DNA of 64,000 nucleotides from Kosakonia oryzendophytica (GTDB taxonomy: Bacteria; Pseudomonadota; Gammaproteobacteria; Enterobacterales; Enterobacteriaceae), in assembly GCF_900094925.1 (NCBI RefSeq), contig NZ_FMAY01000011.1, positions 1 to 64,000 of the forward strand, read 5' to 3'. Positions 9,380 to 17,934 of the stretch are shown here, one piece after another. A program made the translations under genes and the position numbers. Positions within the stretch are counted from its first letter, which is position 1, and every line of letters begins with the position of its first letter. The notes beneath the pieces are model-generated. The model was given only the letters and a program-made list of their open reading frames with translations, did not search any database and had not been told where the DNA came from.

Positions 9380-10315
9380 ATGCACAAGCTCAATATTATT
9401 CTTGCTCTGTTTTTTATCCCTATGGCTTTTCCGGCTTCTGCCGAAATGCAAAATCGCGTGCTTAACTGGGATCGGGTTTCTGCCGGGATTAATGTGGGTA
9501 CCCTGAGCGGCCTGACCCATGAAAGGGTTTACTCGCCCAATCAAGGTGGACGAAAACTTAGCCAACTCGACTGGCGTTACCGCAATGCTGCTGTCGTTCA
9601 GGGGGCTCTGGAATGGGACGCCATGCGGTGGTTCTCATTAGGCGCATCAGGCTGGTCAACGTTTTCCAGTGGAAACAGCCATATGAATGATTACGACTGG
9701 CAAAACGCTGTGCAGGATTCGTGGACCGATCACAGCTCGCACCCTGACACGCGACTTAACTTTTCCAATCAATTTGATGTGAATGTAAAAGGCTGGATGT
9801 TTAACACCCCCGGATGGCGTCTGGGAATAATGGTGGGGTATCAGGAGAACCGCATCAGCTTTCACAGTAGAGGTGGAAGCTACAGCTATAATAATGGTGC
9901 CCACACCGGTTCCTTTGATCCCAATGAAATCAATATCGGCTATAAGCAACACTACCAGATCCCCTATGTCGGTCTGACCGGACGCTATCGTTATAGCGAT
10001 ATTGAATTTTCCGGAACACTTAAATATAGCGCCTGGGCGCGAACCACAGGAAATGATGAGCATTATCTCAGAGACCTGACGTTTACTGATAAAGCAAGAG
10101 AACAGAACTTTTTTTCACTTGCTGCAAGCGTAGGTTATTACGTCACGGAGAATATGAAACTCTATATTGAGGGAACCTGGAATCGGGTGACAAATAAGAA
10201 GACTGACGTTAACGTTAATAACTATCGTCAAAATATAAATGCAGACTATAAAAATGGTGGCGGTATTGAAAGTTATAATATGCTAACGACCGCAGGGCTG
10301 ATATACACCTTTTGA
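9380..10315 (+). CDS. Omptin-family outer-membrane protease (OmpT/PgtE/CroP-like)
   Basis: A 311-residue omptin with a signal peptide (cleavage after residue 21, FPASA) and a ten-stranded barrel ending in aromatic YTF. Active-site pairs are present: Asp104 and Asp106 in NDYDW, and Asp226 and His228 in NDEHYL, equivalent to OmpT Asp83/Asp85 and Asp210/His212. Omptins need lipopolysaccharide for activity and cleave between basic residues, for example in antimicrobial peptides and plasminogen. The gene sits between rnt and grxD in place of lhr, with an AT-rich upstream region and its own terminator. CroP of Citrobacter rodentium is the nearest guess, without a search. Confidence 0.93.
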   Translation: MHKLNIILALFFIPMAFPASAEMQNRVLNWDRVSAGINVGTLSGLTHERVYSPNQGGRKLSQLDWRYRNAAVVQGALEWDAMRWFSLGASGWSTFSSGNSHMNDYDWQNAVQDSWTDHSSHPDTRLNFSNQFDVNVKGWMFNTPGWRLGIMVGYQENRISFHSRGGSYSYNNGAHTGSFDPNEINIGYKQHYQIPYVGLTGRYRYSDIEFSGTLKYSAWARTTGNDEHYLRDLTFTDKAREQNFFSLAASVGYYVTENMKLYIEGTWNRVTNKKTDVNVNNYRQNINADYKNGGGIESYNMLTTAGLIYTF

Positions 10316-10320
10316 CAGTA

Positions 10321-10352
10321 AAAAGGGTTCATGTTGAAACATGAACCCTTTT
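10321..10352. terminator. Bidirectional terminator between omptin gene and grxD
   Basis: AAAAGGGTTCATGTT-GA-AACATGAACCCTTTT is a near-perfect long stem flanked by A and T runs, serving both convergent genes. Confidence 0.9.
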
Positions 10353-10374
10353 AGCAACGTTAACCGCGAGCGGC

Positions 10375-10719
10375 TTACTCCGCGCCCTGCTCGCCCTTAT
10401 GCTTAGCGGCCGCTTCTTTGATCAGCGTCTGCAACTCACCACGTTGATACATCTCAATCAGGATGTCGCAGCCGCCAACCAGTTCACCTTCCACCCACAG
10501 TTGCGGGAAGGTTGGCCAGTTCGCATACTTCGGCAGTTCAGCGCGGATATCCGGGTTCTGCAGAATATCCACATAAGCGAAACGTTCACCACAGGCAGAC
10601 AGCGCCTGTACAGCCTGAGCGGAGAAGCCGCAGCTTGGCAGCTTCGGAGAGCCTTTCATGTACAGCAGAATCGGGTTTTCAGCGATCTGGCGCTGGATTT
10701 TTTCAAGTGTAGTGCTCAT
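10375..10719 (-). CDS. grxD: Monothiol glutaredoxin 4 (GrxD)
   Basis: A 114-residue monothiol glutaredoxin with the CGFS active site (PSCGFSAQAVQ, about residues 30-33) and the glutathione-binding WPTFPQLW segment. It binds a glutathione-ligated [2Fe-2S] cluster as a dimer or with BolA and hands clusters to targets. It is divergent from mepH, with 335 bases between. No anomalies. Confidence 0.97.
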   Translation of the reverse strand: MSTTLEKIQRQIAENPILLYMKGSPKLPSCGFSAQAVQALSACGERFAYVDILQNPDIRAELPKYANWPTFPQLWVEGELVGGCDILIEMYQRGELQTLIKEAAAKHKGEQGAE

Positions 10720-11054
10720 TGTCTTGCTTCCTTCAACTTCTACGGCAGATGGTGGATAGTGTAACGGTTCAGAGAGCCAACCGAAAATAACATTTTGTTC
10801 ACTGGTTACGATTTTACGTCCATACCTGTAAAGTTGCCTCCAAAATGTGACTTAACACAATTCAGATTCCGCCGGTTGCTTAACTCTTAACCGCCATAGA
10901 AACGTTTTGCTGCTTTTTTTTGCGCTTGCTAACGAAACGCAGCTATAGATGCAAAAACACTCTTAACTTTTGTGCTTTTTATGGATTAGAATCGACGGGT
11001 TTTGAAATCATACGCACGCATTGTTAAATGCCTGCTCTAACAGGGGATTGCTCA
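10720..11054. other. Divergent promoter region grxD/mepH
   Basis: No gene seen. The region carries the promoters of the divergent genes; T-rich stretches near 10915 and 10975 give possible promoter elements for mepH, but none matches strongly enough to assign. Confidence 0.5.
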
Positions 11055-11903
11055 GTGGCGCGAATACCAAAATCTTCGATCACGCTCTGTGCTTTGTTGT
11101 TCACCACGCTTTCTTTCACGCCATTGGCTAACGCCTCTGAACAGGCGCGAGCGTCGGCCGTGCAAAAATCGCATCTGGCGAAAGCATCCGAACGTAAGAA
11201 AAAAACCACATCGCAAAAGACATCAAAGAAAAACAGTCGCAACGCAGAAACCAAAACAACTAACAAAACAACGAACAAAAAAACGACGGAGACCAAAAAA
11301 TCTCCGGCAACGAAGAAAGTCACTACCAGCAGTAAAGCCAGCCAACTCTCTACGCGTCGTAATAAATCCAGCCAGACCAAAACCGCTGCTGTAACCTGGA
11401 CCGAAAAATGTACGCCGCGTAAAGGCCACAAACCGCACTGCGTTAAAGTCAAAAGCACTAAGACGGCTGCTCTTGCCGATGTGCACAAAGTCCGTATCCA
11501 AAAAGCGCAGAAAACCGCCATGTCCAAACTGATGAATCAGATTGGCAAGCCATATCACTGGGGCGGCACCTCGCCCAATACAGGTTTCGACTGCAGTGGA
11601 CTGGTCTATTACGCCTATAAAGATTTGGTGAAATTCCGCATTCCACGTACGGCAAATGAGATGTATCACCTGCGTGATGCCTCGCCGGTGAATGTCGCAG
11701 AACTGGAAAGCGGTGATTTGGTCTTTTTCCGCACCCAGGGTCGCGGCACAGCGGACCACGTTGGTGTTTACGTAGGTAACGGCAAGTTTATCCAGTCACC
11801 GCGTAGCGGCCAGGATATTCAGGTTACCTCGCTCAGTGAAGACTACTGGCAGCGTCACTACGTCGGTGCCCGCCGCGTGGTTACACCGAAAACCATTCGT
11901 TAA
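11055..11903 (+). CDS. mepH: Murein DD-endopeptidase MepH (NlpC/P60 family)
   Basis: A 282-residue precursor when started at GTG 11055, which follows AGGGGA and gives the MARI-type N terminus of E. coli MepH; an ATG 27 bases upstream lacks support. A signal peptide (to ANA, about residue 25) is followed by a long Lys/Thr/Ser-rich low-complexity linker (about 30-125) and an NlpC/P60 domain. Catalytic Cys is in FDCSGLVYYAY and His in DHVGVYVG. MepH cleaves D-Ala-mDAP crosslinks during wall growth. The basic linker probably binds anionic wall polymers (inference). Confidence 0.95.
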   Translation: MARIPKSSITLCALLFTTLSFTPLANASEQARASAVQKSHLAKASERKKKTTSQKTSKKNSRNAETKTTNKTTNKKTTETKKSPATKKVTTSSKASQLSTRRNKSSQTKTAAVTWTEKCTPRKGHKPHCVKVKSTKTAALADVHKVRIQKAQKTAMSKLMNQIGKPYHWGGTSPNTGFDCSGLVYYAYKDLVKFRIPRTANEMYHLRDASPVNVAELESGDLVFFRTQGRGTADHVGVYVGNGKFIQSPRSGQDIQVTSLSEDYWQRHYVGARRVVTPKTIR

Positions 11904-11907
11904 TCCT

Positions 11908-11935
11908 GTTACCTGCCGCTTCTGTGGCAGGTAAC
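11908..11935 (+). terminator. Terminator after mepH
   Basis: GTTACCTGCC-GCTTCTGT-GGCAGGTAAC followed by TCTCTCTTTT, five bases past the mepH stop. Confidence 0.75.
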
Positions 11936-11973
11936 TCTCTCTTTTGTCACCCCTTTCTATTTGCTACTCTATC

Positions 11974-12025
11974 CATACACTCAGTAGGGCTATTGGGTGT
12001 ATTAAAATAATGAAGGAGAGTAGCA
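11974..12025 (+). promoter_or_regulatory. sodB mRNA leader (RyhB target type)
   Basis: The leader starts near ATACACTCAGTAGGGC and can fold ATACAC...GTGTAT into a hairpin, leaving an A/T-rich Hfq-type stretch and AAGGAGAGTAGCAATG exposed. This matches the E. coli sodB leader, where the iron-responsive sRNA RyhB pairs over the start codon and triggers mRNA decay. RyhB itself is not in the window. Confidence 0.65.
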
Positions 12026-12607
12026 ATGTCGTTCGAATTACCTGCATTACCGTATGCAAAAGACGCCCTGGCGCCGCATATCTCGGCTGAAACACTGGAC
12101 TACCACTATGGTAAGCACCATCAGGCCTATGTCACCAACCTCAATAACCTGATCAAAGGCACTGCTTTCGAAGGCAAATCCCTGGAAGCGATCGTGAAGA
12201 GCAGCGAAGGCGGTGTGTTTAACAATGCCGCGCAGGTCTGGAACCACACTTTCTACTGGCACTGTCTCGCCCCGAACGCGGGTGGCGAACCGACAGGCGC
12301 GCTGGCTTCTGCTATTGCGAAGTCATTCGGTAGCTTCGCTGAATTCAAAGCGCAGTTTACCGACGCGGCGGTCAAAAACTTTGGTGCGGGCTGGACATGG
12401 CTGGTGAAGAAGGCTGATGGCGAACTGGCGATTGTGTCAACATCGAACGCCGGTACACCGCTAACGACGGATGCCACGCCGTTGCTGACCGTTGATGTCT
12501 GGGAACATGCCTATTACATCGATTACCGTAACGCCCGTCCGAACTATCTGGAGCACTTCTGGGCGCTGGTAAACTGGGACTTTGTGGCGAAAAATCTCGC
12601 TGCGTAA
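12026..12607 (+). CDS. sodB: Iron superoxide dismutase SodB
   Basis: A 193-residue cytoplasmic Fe-SOD, identical in length to E. coli SodB. Metal ligands are the His in LDYHYGKHH, His in VWNHTFYWH, and Asp and His in DVWEHAYY. It removes superoxide in iron-replete cells and is repressed through RyhB when iron is scarce. It is convergent with ydhP across a strong terminator. Confidence 0.98.
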   Translation: MSFELPALPYAKDALAPHISAETLDYHYGKHHQAYVTNLNNLIKGTAFEGKSLEAIVKSSEGGVFNNAAQVWNHTFYWHCLAPNAGGEPTGALASAIAKSFGSFAEFKAQFTDAAVKNFGAGWTWLVKKADGELAIVSTSNAGTPLTTDATPLLTVDVWEHAYYIDYRNARPNYLEHFWALVNWDFVAKNLAA

Positions 12608-12615
12608 ATCTCACC

Positions 12616-12635
12616 AGGAGGGGGAAACCCCTCCT
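12616..12635. terminator. Terminator between sodB and ydhP
   Basis: AGGAGGGGG-AAA-CCCCTCCT forms a GC stem followed by GATTATTATT on the plus side. The ydhP stop lies just past it, so it probably serves mainly sodB. Confidence 0.75.
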
Positions 12636-12640
12636 GATTA

Positions 12641-13810
12641 TTATTCTGCTGCTGTGCAGGCACGTTCCGGCTGAGTACGGCCCGAAGAGAGCACCACCAA
12701 CAGGCCAAGACCGGCGATAATCGCCCCCATCACCGGCACAAAGCTGTAACCCAGACCACCGGATATGACTGCCCCACCGGCTGCGGCACCCAATGCGTTC
12801 CCCAGGTTAAATGCACCAATGTTCACGGAAGAGGACAGACCCGGTGCTTCATGTGCCACGCGCATGACTCGCATCTGCAACGGCGGCACCACGGCGAAAG
12901 TCGCTGCGCCCCAGACCACCATACTGATAGCCGCGCCGATCGCGCTTTGTGCAAGAAACGGGATAGCCAGCATGATGGCAATCAACAGCACCAAAAAGCC
13001 TTTAAGTGTTCCGGTCACAGAACGGTCCGCCAGTTTACCGCCAAGATAGTTGCCGATGGAGAACCCAACGCCAATCAGCACCAGCATTGCCGTAATAAAG
13101 ACAGGCGTCGCATCTGTGATGGTCCGCAGAACCGGTGAAATGTAGGTGTACAGCGTGAACATCGCCCCTGCCCCTAATACTGTGGTCAGCAGTGCAGACA
13201 AGACCTGCTGGCGCATCAGCACCGCCACCTCTTTACGCACCTCAGGGCGTTCTCCGGTGCCGCCTTTCGGCAGTGAGAAGAACAGACTCAGCATGGCGAC
13301 AATGCCCAGTGCCGCGGTTGCCATAAACGACATGCGCCAGCCAATGGTTTCACCCAGCCAGGTCGCAGCTGGCACCCCACCGATATTGGCGATGGTTAGC
13401 CCCATAAACATGGTGGCGACGGCGCTGGCTTGTTTTTCTTTGGCAACAACGCTTGCAGCAACCACCGATCCCAGGCCAAAGAATGCCCCGTGATTGAGAC
13501 TGGTGACGATACGCGCCAGCATCAGGGTGGCGTAATCCGGTGCAATCGCCGACAACACATTACCCAGCGTAAAAATCGCCATCAAAAAAATCAGCGCGTT
13601 GCGTCTGCCGCGATGAGAAAGCAGTAAGGTCATTAACGGCGCACCGACCATTACGCCGACAGCATAGGCGCTAATCAGCATCCCCGCCGCCGGGATAGAA
13701 ACGTCAACGCCGCGGGCAATCACCGGCAGTAATCCCATCGGGGAGAACTCGGTCGTACCGATGCCAAAGGCGCCAATCGCCAGGGCAAGCAAAGGGAAAT
13801 TCATTTTCAT
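12641..13810 (-). CDS. ydhP: MFS transporter YdhP (arabinose-efflux-like)
   Basis: A 389-residue, twelve-helix major facilitator of the drug:H+ antiporter-1 type, the same length as E. coli YdhP. The loop 2-3 motif is visible as LLSHRGRRNAL (about residues 65-75). Likely an inner-membrane exporter of sugars or drugs; the substrate is unknown. It is monocistronic, with upstream AT-rich DNA and ynhF next. Confidence 0.93.
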   Translation of the reverse strand: MKMNFPLLALAIGAFGIGTTEFSPMGLLPVIARGVDVSIPAAGMLISAYAVGVMVGAPLMTLLLSHRGRRNALIFLMAIFTLGNVLSAIAPDYATLMLARIVTSLNHGAFFGLGSVVAASVVAKEKQASAVATMFMGLTIANIGGVPAATWLGETIGWRMSFMATAALGIVAMLSLFFSLPKGGTGERPEVRKEVAVLMRQQVLSALLTTVLGAGAMFTLYTYISPVLRTITDATPVFITAMLVLIGVGFSIGNYLGGKLADRSVTGTLKGFLVLLIAIMLAIPFLAQSAIGAAISMVVWGAATFAVVPPLQMRVMRVAHEAPGLSSSVNIGAFNLGNALGAAAGGAVISGGLGYSFVPVMGAIIAGLGLLVVLSSGRTQPERACTAAE

Positions 13811-13949
13811 AAACTGACTCCGGAAAAGCCGTGTCGATTCGGGACACTGTCGCAGAAGTCAAAAGTATGACATCAATCACAAAAAACAGCAGTTAGCGGA
13901 ATGACAAAAGAGTATTGCAAAATTGATAACAATGGCGGGGATGAAAACG

Positions 13950-13972
13950 GAGGGGGAACCCGGTTCCCCCTC
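13950..13972. terminator. Terminator after ynhF
   Basis: GAGGGGGAAC-CCG-GTTCCCCCTC is a perfect GC-rich stem eight bases beyond the ynhF stop. On the minus strand only a weak T stretch follows. Confidence 0.65.
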
Positions 13973-13980
13973 GCGCAGAA

Positions 13981-14070
13981 TCAATGCAGTGCAGCAGTCA
14001 GGGCGCCGAAAACGATCAGACCCAGCACGATGACGGTAGTGAACAGTGAATACTTCAGGTCGGTGCTCAT
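13981..14070 (-). CDS. ynhF: Small membrane protein YnhF
   Basis: A 29-residue protein, MSTDLKYSLFTTVIVLGLIV and nine more residues ending AALH, nearly identical to E. coli YnhF. The start at 14070 follows CGGAGAA; the longer frame upstream of it is not coding. One transmembrane helix (about residues 8-25) places it in the inner membrane. E. coli YnhF is made at low oxygen and retains N-formyl-Met; its role is unknown. It lies between ydhP and purR, as in E. coli. Confidence 0.93.
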   Translation of the reverse strand: MSTDLKYSLFTTVIVLGLIVFGALTAALH

Positions 14071-14307
14071 CAATTTTCTCCGTTTTAATTTCCACACAAA
14101 AAGTGAGATAGCGCATTTTTGCACAAATAAACGTAAAAATCTTGCAGGAATTAGCGTGTCAGATGTTTTATCACTTCCCCTTTTGCTCAAGATCAGACAA
14201 AATTCGACGCTAAATTTATTAGCGTACCGGCCATTGACTCCCCTCCTGACGTCCAGTGTCTTTTTCCCGGCGTACCGCACCCCCATTCATGGGTACAGGG
14301 TGATTGA

Positions 14308-14323
14308 AGGCAAACGTTTACCT
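14308..14323. promoter_or_regulatory. PurR operator O1 of purR
   Basis: AGGCAAACGTTTACCT matches the PUR box consensus (ACGCAAACGTTTNCNT) and the known E. coli purR operator 1. It lies 45 bases upstream of the purR start, so PurR autoregulates here. Confidence 0.88.
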
Positions 14324-14367
14324 TATGTATTATCAGGAGCTTGAGATATGGTCTGGAGTGACATCTG

Positions 14368-15393
14368 ATGGCAACGATCAAAGACGTAGCGAAGCGAGCA
14401 AACGTTTCCACCACAACCGTATCACACGTAATTAACAAAACACGTTTTGTCGCCGAAGAGACGCGCAATGCTGTGTGGGCGGCGATCAAAGAGCTGCATT
14501 ATTCACCGAGCGCCGTGGCGCGCAGCCTGAAGGTGAATCACACCAAATCGATCGGCCTGCTGGCCACCAGCAGCGAAGCAGCCTACTTTGCCGAAATCAT
14601 TGAGGCTGTTGAGAAGAAGTGCTTCCAGAAAGGCTACACCCTGATTCTTGGTAATGCCTGGAATAACCTGGAAAAACAACGCGCTTACTTGTCGATGATG
14701 GCGCAAAAGCGTGTTGATGGTCTGCTGGTAATGTGTTCCGAGTATCCGGAATCCCTACTGAGCATGCTGGAAGAGTATCGCCATATCCCGATGGTCGTTA
14801 TGGACTGGGGCGAAGCCAAAGCCGACTTTACTGACACGGTGATCGATAACGCCTTTGAAGGCGGTTATATGGCCGGGCGTTATCTGATCGAACGCGGGCA
14901 CCGCGATATCGGTGTGATCCCGGGTCCGCTTGAGCGCAACACCGGCGCGGGCCGTCTCGCCGGCTTTATGAAAGCAATGGAAGAAGCCACCATTTCCGTA
15001 CCGGAAAGCTGGATTGTCCAGGGCGACTTTGAACCTGAGTCTGGTTATCGCGCCATGCAGCAGATCCTTGCACAGACGCATCGCCCGACAGCCGTCTTCT
15101 GCGGCGGCGATATTATGGCCATGGGTGCGCTGTGTGCGGCCGACGAGATGGGATTACGCGTCCCACAGGATATTTCGGTGATCGGGTATGACAATGTGCG
15201 TAACTCCCGCTTCTTCACGCCGTCACTGACCACAATACACCAGCCGAAAGATTCGCTGGGTGAAACTGCGTTTACCATGCTGCTTGACCGTATTGTGAAT
15301 AAACGCGAAGAGTCGCAATCCATTGAAGTGCATCCGCGTCTGATCGAGCGTCGCTCAGTCGCCGATGGTCCGTTCCGCGACTACCGCCGTTAA
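14368..15393 (+). CDS. purR: Purine repressor PurR
   Basis: A 341-residue LacI-family repressor, the same length as in E. coli. The N-terminal helix-turn-helix is [20 protein letters not shown] and the hinge helix lies at about residues 48-56 (SPSAVARSL); the rest is the periplasmic-binding-protein-like corepressor domain for hypoxanthine or guanine. It represses purine synthesis and salvage genes. Two PUR boxes, one upstream and one inside codons 9-15, allow autorepression. Confidence 0.98.
   Translation: MATIKDVAKRANVSTTTVSHVINKTRFVAEETRNAVWAAIKELHYSPSAVARSLKVNHTKSIGLLATSSEAAYFAEIIEAVEKKCFQKGYTLILGNAWNNLEKQRAYLSMMAQKRVDGLLVMCSEYPESLLSMLEEYRHIPMVVMDWGEAKADFTDTVIDNAFEGGYMAGRYLIERGHRDIGVIPGPLERNTGAGRLAGFMKAMEEATISVPESWIVQGDFEPESGYRAMQQILAQTHRPTAVFCGGDIMAMGALCAADEMGLRVPQDISVIGYDNVRNSRFFTPSLTTIHQPKDSLGETAFTMLLDRIVNKREESQSIEVHPRLIERRSVADGPFRDYRR
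14394..14411. promoter_or_regulatory. PurR operator O2 inside purR
   Basis: GCGAGCAAACGTTTCCAC lies within the start of the purR coding region and matches the intragenic second operator known for E. coli purR. Binding here would act as a transcription roadblock. Confidence 0.8.
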
Positions 15394-15400
15394 TCCCCTT

Positions 15401-15430
15401 TTGCGGGAGCCCTTATTCCGGCTCCCGCAA
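15401..15430. terminator. Terminator shared by purR and punR
   Basis: TTGCGGGAGCC-CTTATTCC-GGCTCCCGCAA is a perfect 11-bp stem just past the purR stop; it overlaps the last codons of the convergent punR. Confidence 0.75.
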
Positions 15431-16324
15431 CCATTCCCGATTCAGCGTTTCACTGTCCCCCAGGTACTCAAGAAGCCAGTTCAGTGCAGGTGATGCCTCG
15501 TTCTGCTGCCACGTCAGGCAACAAGCGGCATCCGGGAAGGGATTTTCCAGCTCCAGCGCCACCCACTCCCCGCGATCGAGCCAGGGCCTGGCAAAATGCG
15601 CCGGGACCATTCCCACGCACAACCCGGCAGACAGACAGGCTTCGGATGATTTCCAGTCCGGTACCATCACGCGTTTCTGGTTATCCAGCAGCCAGGTAAT
15701 GCGCTTCGGTAACGAGCGTGATGTATCTTCCTGTATCAGTGAGGGCCAGTTACGCAACGTCTCATCACTTAATGGGCCCGGCAGCGCCGCCAGCGGATGC
15801 CGACAGGAAACCACACACTTCCAGCTCAGCATTCCCATATCGCGAAAAGCATAGCGCCCACCGACCGGGATAGCCTGCGTTGCACCAATAGCCAGTTCAA
15901 CACGCCCGTCGGCCAGTGCATCCCAGACGCCGTTAAACACTTCCTGATAAACCTGGAGTTCCACATCGCTAAAGTGGCGATAAAAATCGACGATCAGCTG
16001 TCGTGTGCGTTCGGGTCTGACAATGTTGTCCACCGCAATCGCCAGTTGCCCGCGCCAGCCATTCGCAATCTGCTGGCACTGTTGACGGGTGACCTGCATT
16101 TTTTTGATAACAGAACGCCCTTCTTTCAAAAACCAGACGCCAGCGGGCGTTAACTCCACATCGCGGTGACGCCGTTCAAACAGTGGAACCGCCAGCCACT
16201 CCTCCAGTTGCCTCACGGTGTAGCTGACAGCAGAAGGCACGCGGTGCAACTCCTGAGCCGCGCCGCTAAAACTGCCGTTACGCGCCACAGCATCTACCAC
16301 TTCCAGCGAATATTCTGACCACAT
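15413..16324 (-). CDS. punR: LysR-family activator PunR (YdhB)
   Basis: A 303-residue LysR-type regulator (E. coli 310 aa). The start is set at 16324, giving MWSEYSLEVVDAVARNGSFS; the frame extends 114 bases upstream, but that would run through the promoter region shared with punC. The N-terminal winged helix spans about residues 1-60 and the effector domain follows. In E. coli this protein (PunR, AdnB) activates the divergent purine nucleoside transporter gene punC in response to adenosine. The arrangement is the same here. Confidence 0.93.
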   Translation of the reverse strand: MWSEYSLEVVDAVARNGSFSGAAQELHRVPSAVSYTVRQLEEWLAVPLFERRHRDVELTPAGVWFLKEGRSVIKKMQVTRQQCQQIANGWRGQLAIAVDNIVRPERTRQLIVDFYRHFSDVELQVYQEVFNGVWDALADGRVELAIGATQAIPVGGRYAFRDMGMLSWKCVVSCRHPLAALPGPLSDETLRNWPSLIQEDTSRSLPKRITWLLDNQKRVMVPDWKSSEACLSAGLCVGMVPAHFARPWLDRGEWVALELENPFPDAACCLTWQQNEASPALNWLLEYLGDSETLNREWLREPE

Positions 16325-16437
16325 AATCTGCCTGCAAAAAATTTGAAACCATTGCGCAAATATTAGCGTTTCACAAGGGGGAATGCACTCCTTACACTCG
16401 ACAACCCTGATAACCTGCACAAAGAAGAGATACCACA

Positions 16438-17637
16438 ATGCAACCTGGCAAAGGATTTTTAGTCTGGCTCGCGGGATTAAGCGTGCTGGGCTTTTTAGCC
16501 ACCGATATGTACCTGCCCGCGTTCAGCGCTATTCAGCAAGATTTAGAGACCTCCTCCGCTGTTGTCAGCGCCACATTGAGCCTGTTTCTGGCCGGGTTTG
16601 CCGTTGCACAACTGCTGTGGGGACCGTTATCGGATCGCTATGGGCGCAAACCGATTCTGTTAACCGGCCTGGGGATTTTCGCTGTGGGCTGTCTGGGAAC
16701 AGTATGGGTGCGGGACGCCACGCTGTTATTGGTGCTGCGTTTTGTACAGGCCGTCGGGGTTTGCGCCGCAACAGTAAGCTGGCAGGCGCTGGTCACGGAT
16801 TATTACCCGTCACACCGCGTTAACCGTATTTTCGCCACAATTATGCCGCTGGTCGGGCTGACACCCGCGCTGGCCCCCCTGCTCGGCGCGTGGATCCTTG
16901 CGCATCTCAACTGGCAGGCAATCTTTGCCACGCTGCTAGTGATTACGCTGGTGTTGATGATCCCGGCGTTACGCCTGAAATCGTCGGCTGAGGCAACGGC
17001 GCCGGATGAGCAGTCGCTGACATTTATGGATCTGCTGCGCGCCCGCGACTATCGTGGCAATGTGATTATCTATGCGGCCTGTTCCGCCAGTTTCTTCGCC
17101 TGGCTGACCGGCTCACCGTTTATCCTGCATGAGATGGGGTACGGCCCCTCTGCGATTGGCCTGAGCTATGTACCACAGACCATTGCATTTTTGGTGGGGG
17201 GTTATGGTTGCCGCGCTGCGCTACAGAAGTGGCAAGGCGAACAACTGCTTCCCTGGCTGCTAAGTGCGTTTGCCCTCAGCGTGATGACCACCTGGGCTGT
17301 CGGCTTTATGCCGAACGTGTCGCTGACCGCACTGCTGATCCCGTTCTGCGTTATGGCAATGGCCAATGGCGCTATTTATCCCATCGTGGTTGCCCAGGCA
17401 TTACGCCCTTTTCCGCAGGCAACCGGCCGTGCCGCCGCGCTGCAAAATACGCTGCAACTTGGGTTGTGCTTCCTCGCAAGCCTGGTGGTCTCATGGCTTA
17501 TCGCCACGCCGCTACTGACCACCACCAGCGTAATGCTGTCGATGGTACTGCTGGCGACGCTGGGATATCGTCTGCAACGGCAACCGCATCGCAGGTATGC
17601 GAAAGAGGCCACCACAACAGCATCCTCACGGGGATAG
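16438..17637 (+). CDS. punC: MFS purine nucleoside transporter PunC (YdhC)
   Basis: A 399-residue, twelve-helix major facilitator of the Bcr/CflA type. The loop 2-3 motif appears as [14 protein letters not shown] (about residues 61-74). E. coli YdhC was re-identified as a purine nucleoside importer, although it belongs to a drug-efflux subfamily. It is divergent from punR, its activator, with 113 bases between the starts, and close to purR, fitting purine salvage. Confidence 0.92.
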   Translation: MQPGKGFLVWLAGLSVLGFLATDMYLPAFSAIQQDLETSSAVVSATLSLFLAGFAVAQLLWGPLSDRYGRKPILLTGLGIFAVGCLGTVWVRDATLLLVLRFVQAVGVCAATVSWQALVTDYYPSHRVNRIFATIMPLVGLTPALAPLLGAWILAHLNWQAIFATLLVITLVLMIPALRLKSSAEATAPDEQSLTFMDLLRARDYRGNVIIYAACSASFFAWLTGSPFILHEMGYGPSAIGLSYVPQTIAFLVGGYGCRAALQKWQGEQLLPWLLSAFALSVMTTWAVGFMPNVSLTALLIPFCVMAMANGAIYPIVVAQALRPFPQATGRAAALQNTLQLGLCFLASLVVSWLIATPLLTTTSVMLSMVLLATLGYRLQRQPHRRYAKEATTTASSRG

Positions 17638-17758
17638 TCGCTGCGGCGATTATCCCTAAGTCACTGATTAGCATGCTAACAGTTTTCTGTTGAATCACCT
17701 GATTTTGAAGCCTATACTAAATTTCGCTGTTTTATAAATACGATAAATATTATGTAGT

Positions 17759-17783
17759 AACGGGCGTCGGATTACGCCCGTTT
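17759..17783 (+). terminator. Terminator after punC
   Basis: AACGGGCGT-CGGATT-ACGCCCGTTT, a strong GC stem with a short T run, about 120 bases past the punC stop and before the cfa leader. Confidence 0.65.
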
Positions 17784-17789
17784 CACCAT

Positions 17790-17934
17790 GGATGGCCTTT
17801 CGGCAAGGGTTCTCCCTTCCTCTGTTCTACGTCGGATATCAGCCTCACGGCGAAAACCGTGAGATTTCTCACAAGCCCGAAAAAGCGTCTACGCTGTTTG
17901 AAGGTTCTGATCACTGGTTAGTGATGGAGAAGTT
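17790..17934 (+). promoter_or_regulatory. cfa upstream leader/promoter region
   Basis: The stretch GGATGGCCTTTCGGCAAGGG and the following pyrimidine-rich bases resemble the long cfa leader of E. coli, where the sRNA RydC pairs and stabilises the mRNA. TCTACGCTG at about 17886 resembles a sigma-S -10 element for the proximal promoter. Both assignments rest on recall of E. coli. Confidence 0.45.

Noticed and set aside
11028..11054. ATG 11028 as the mepH start.
   Set aside because: The GTG at 11055 has a ribosome site and gives the signal peptide N terminus conserved in E. coli MepH.
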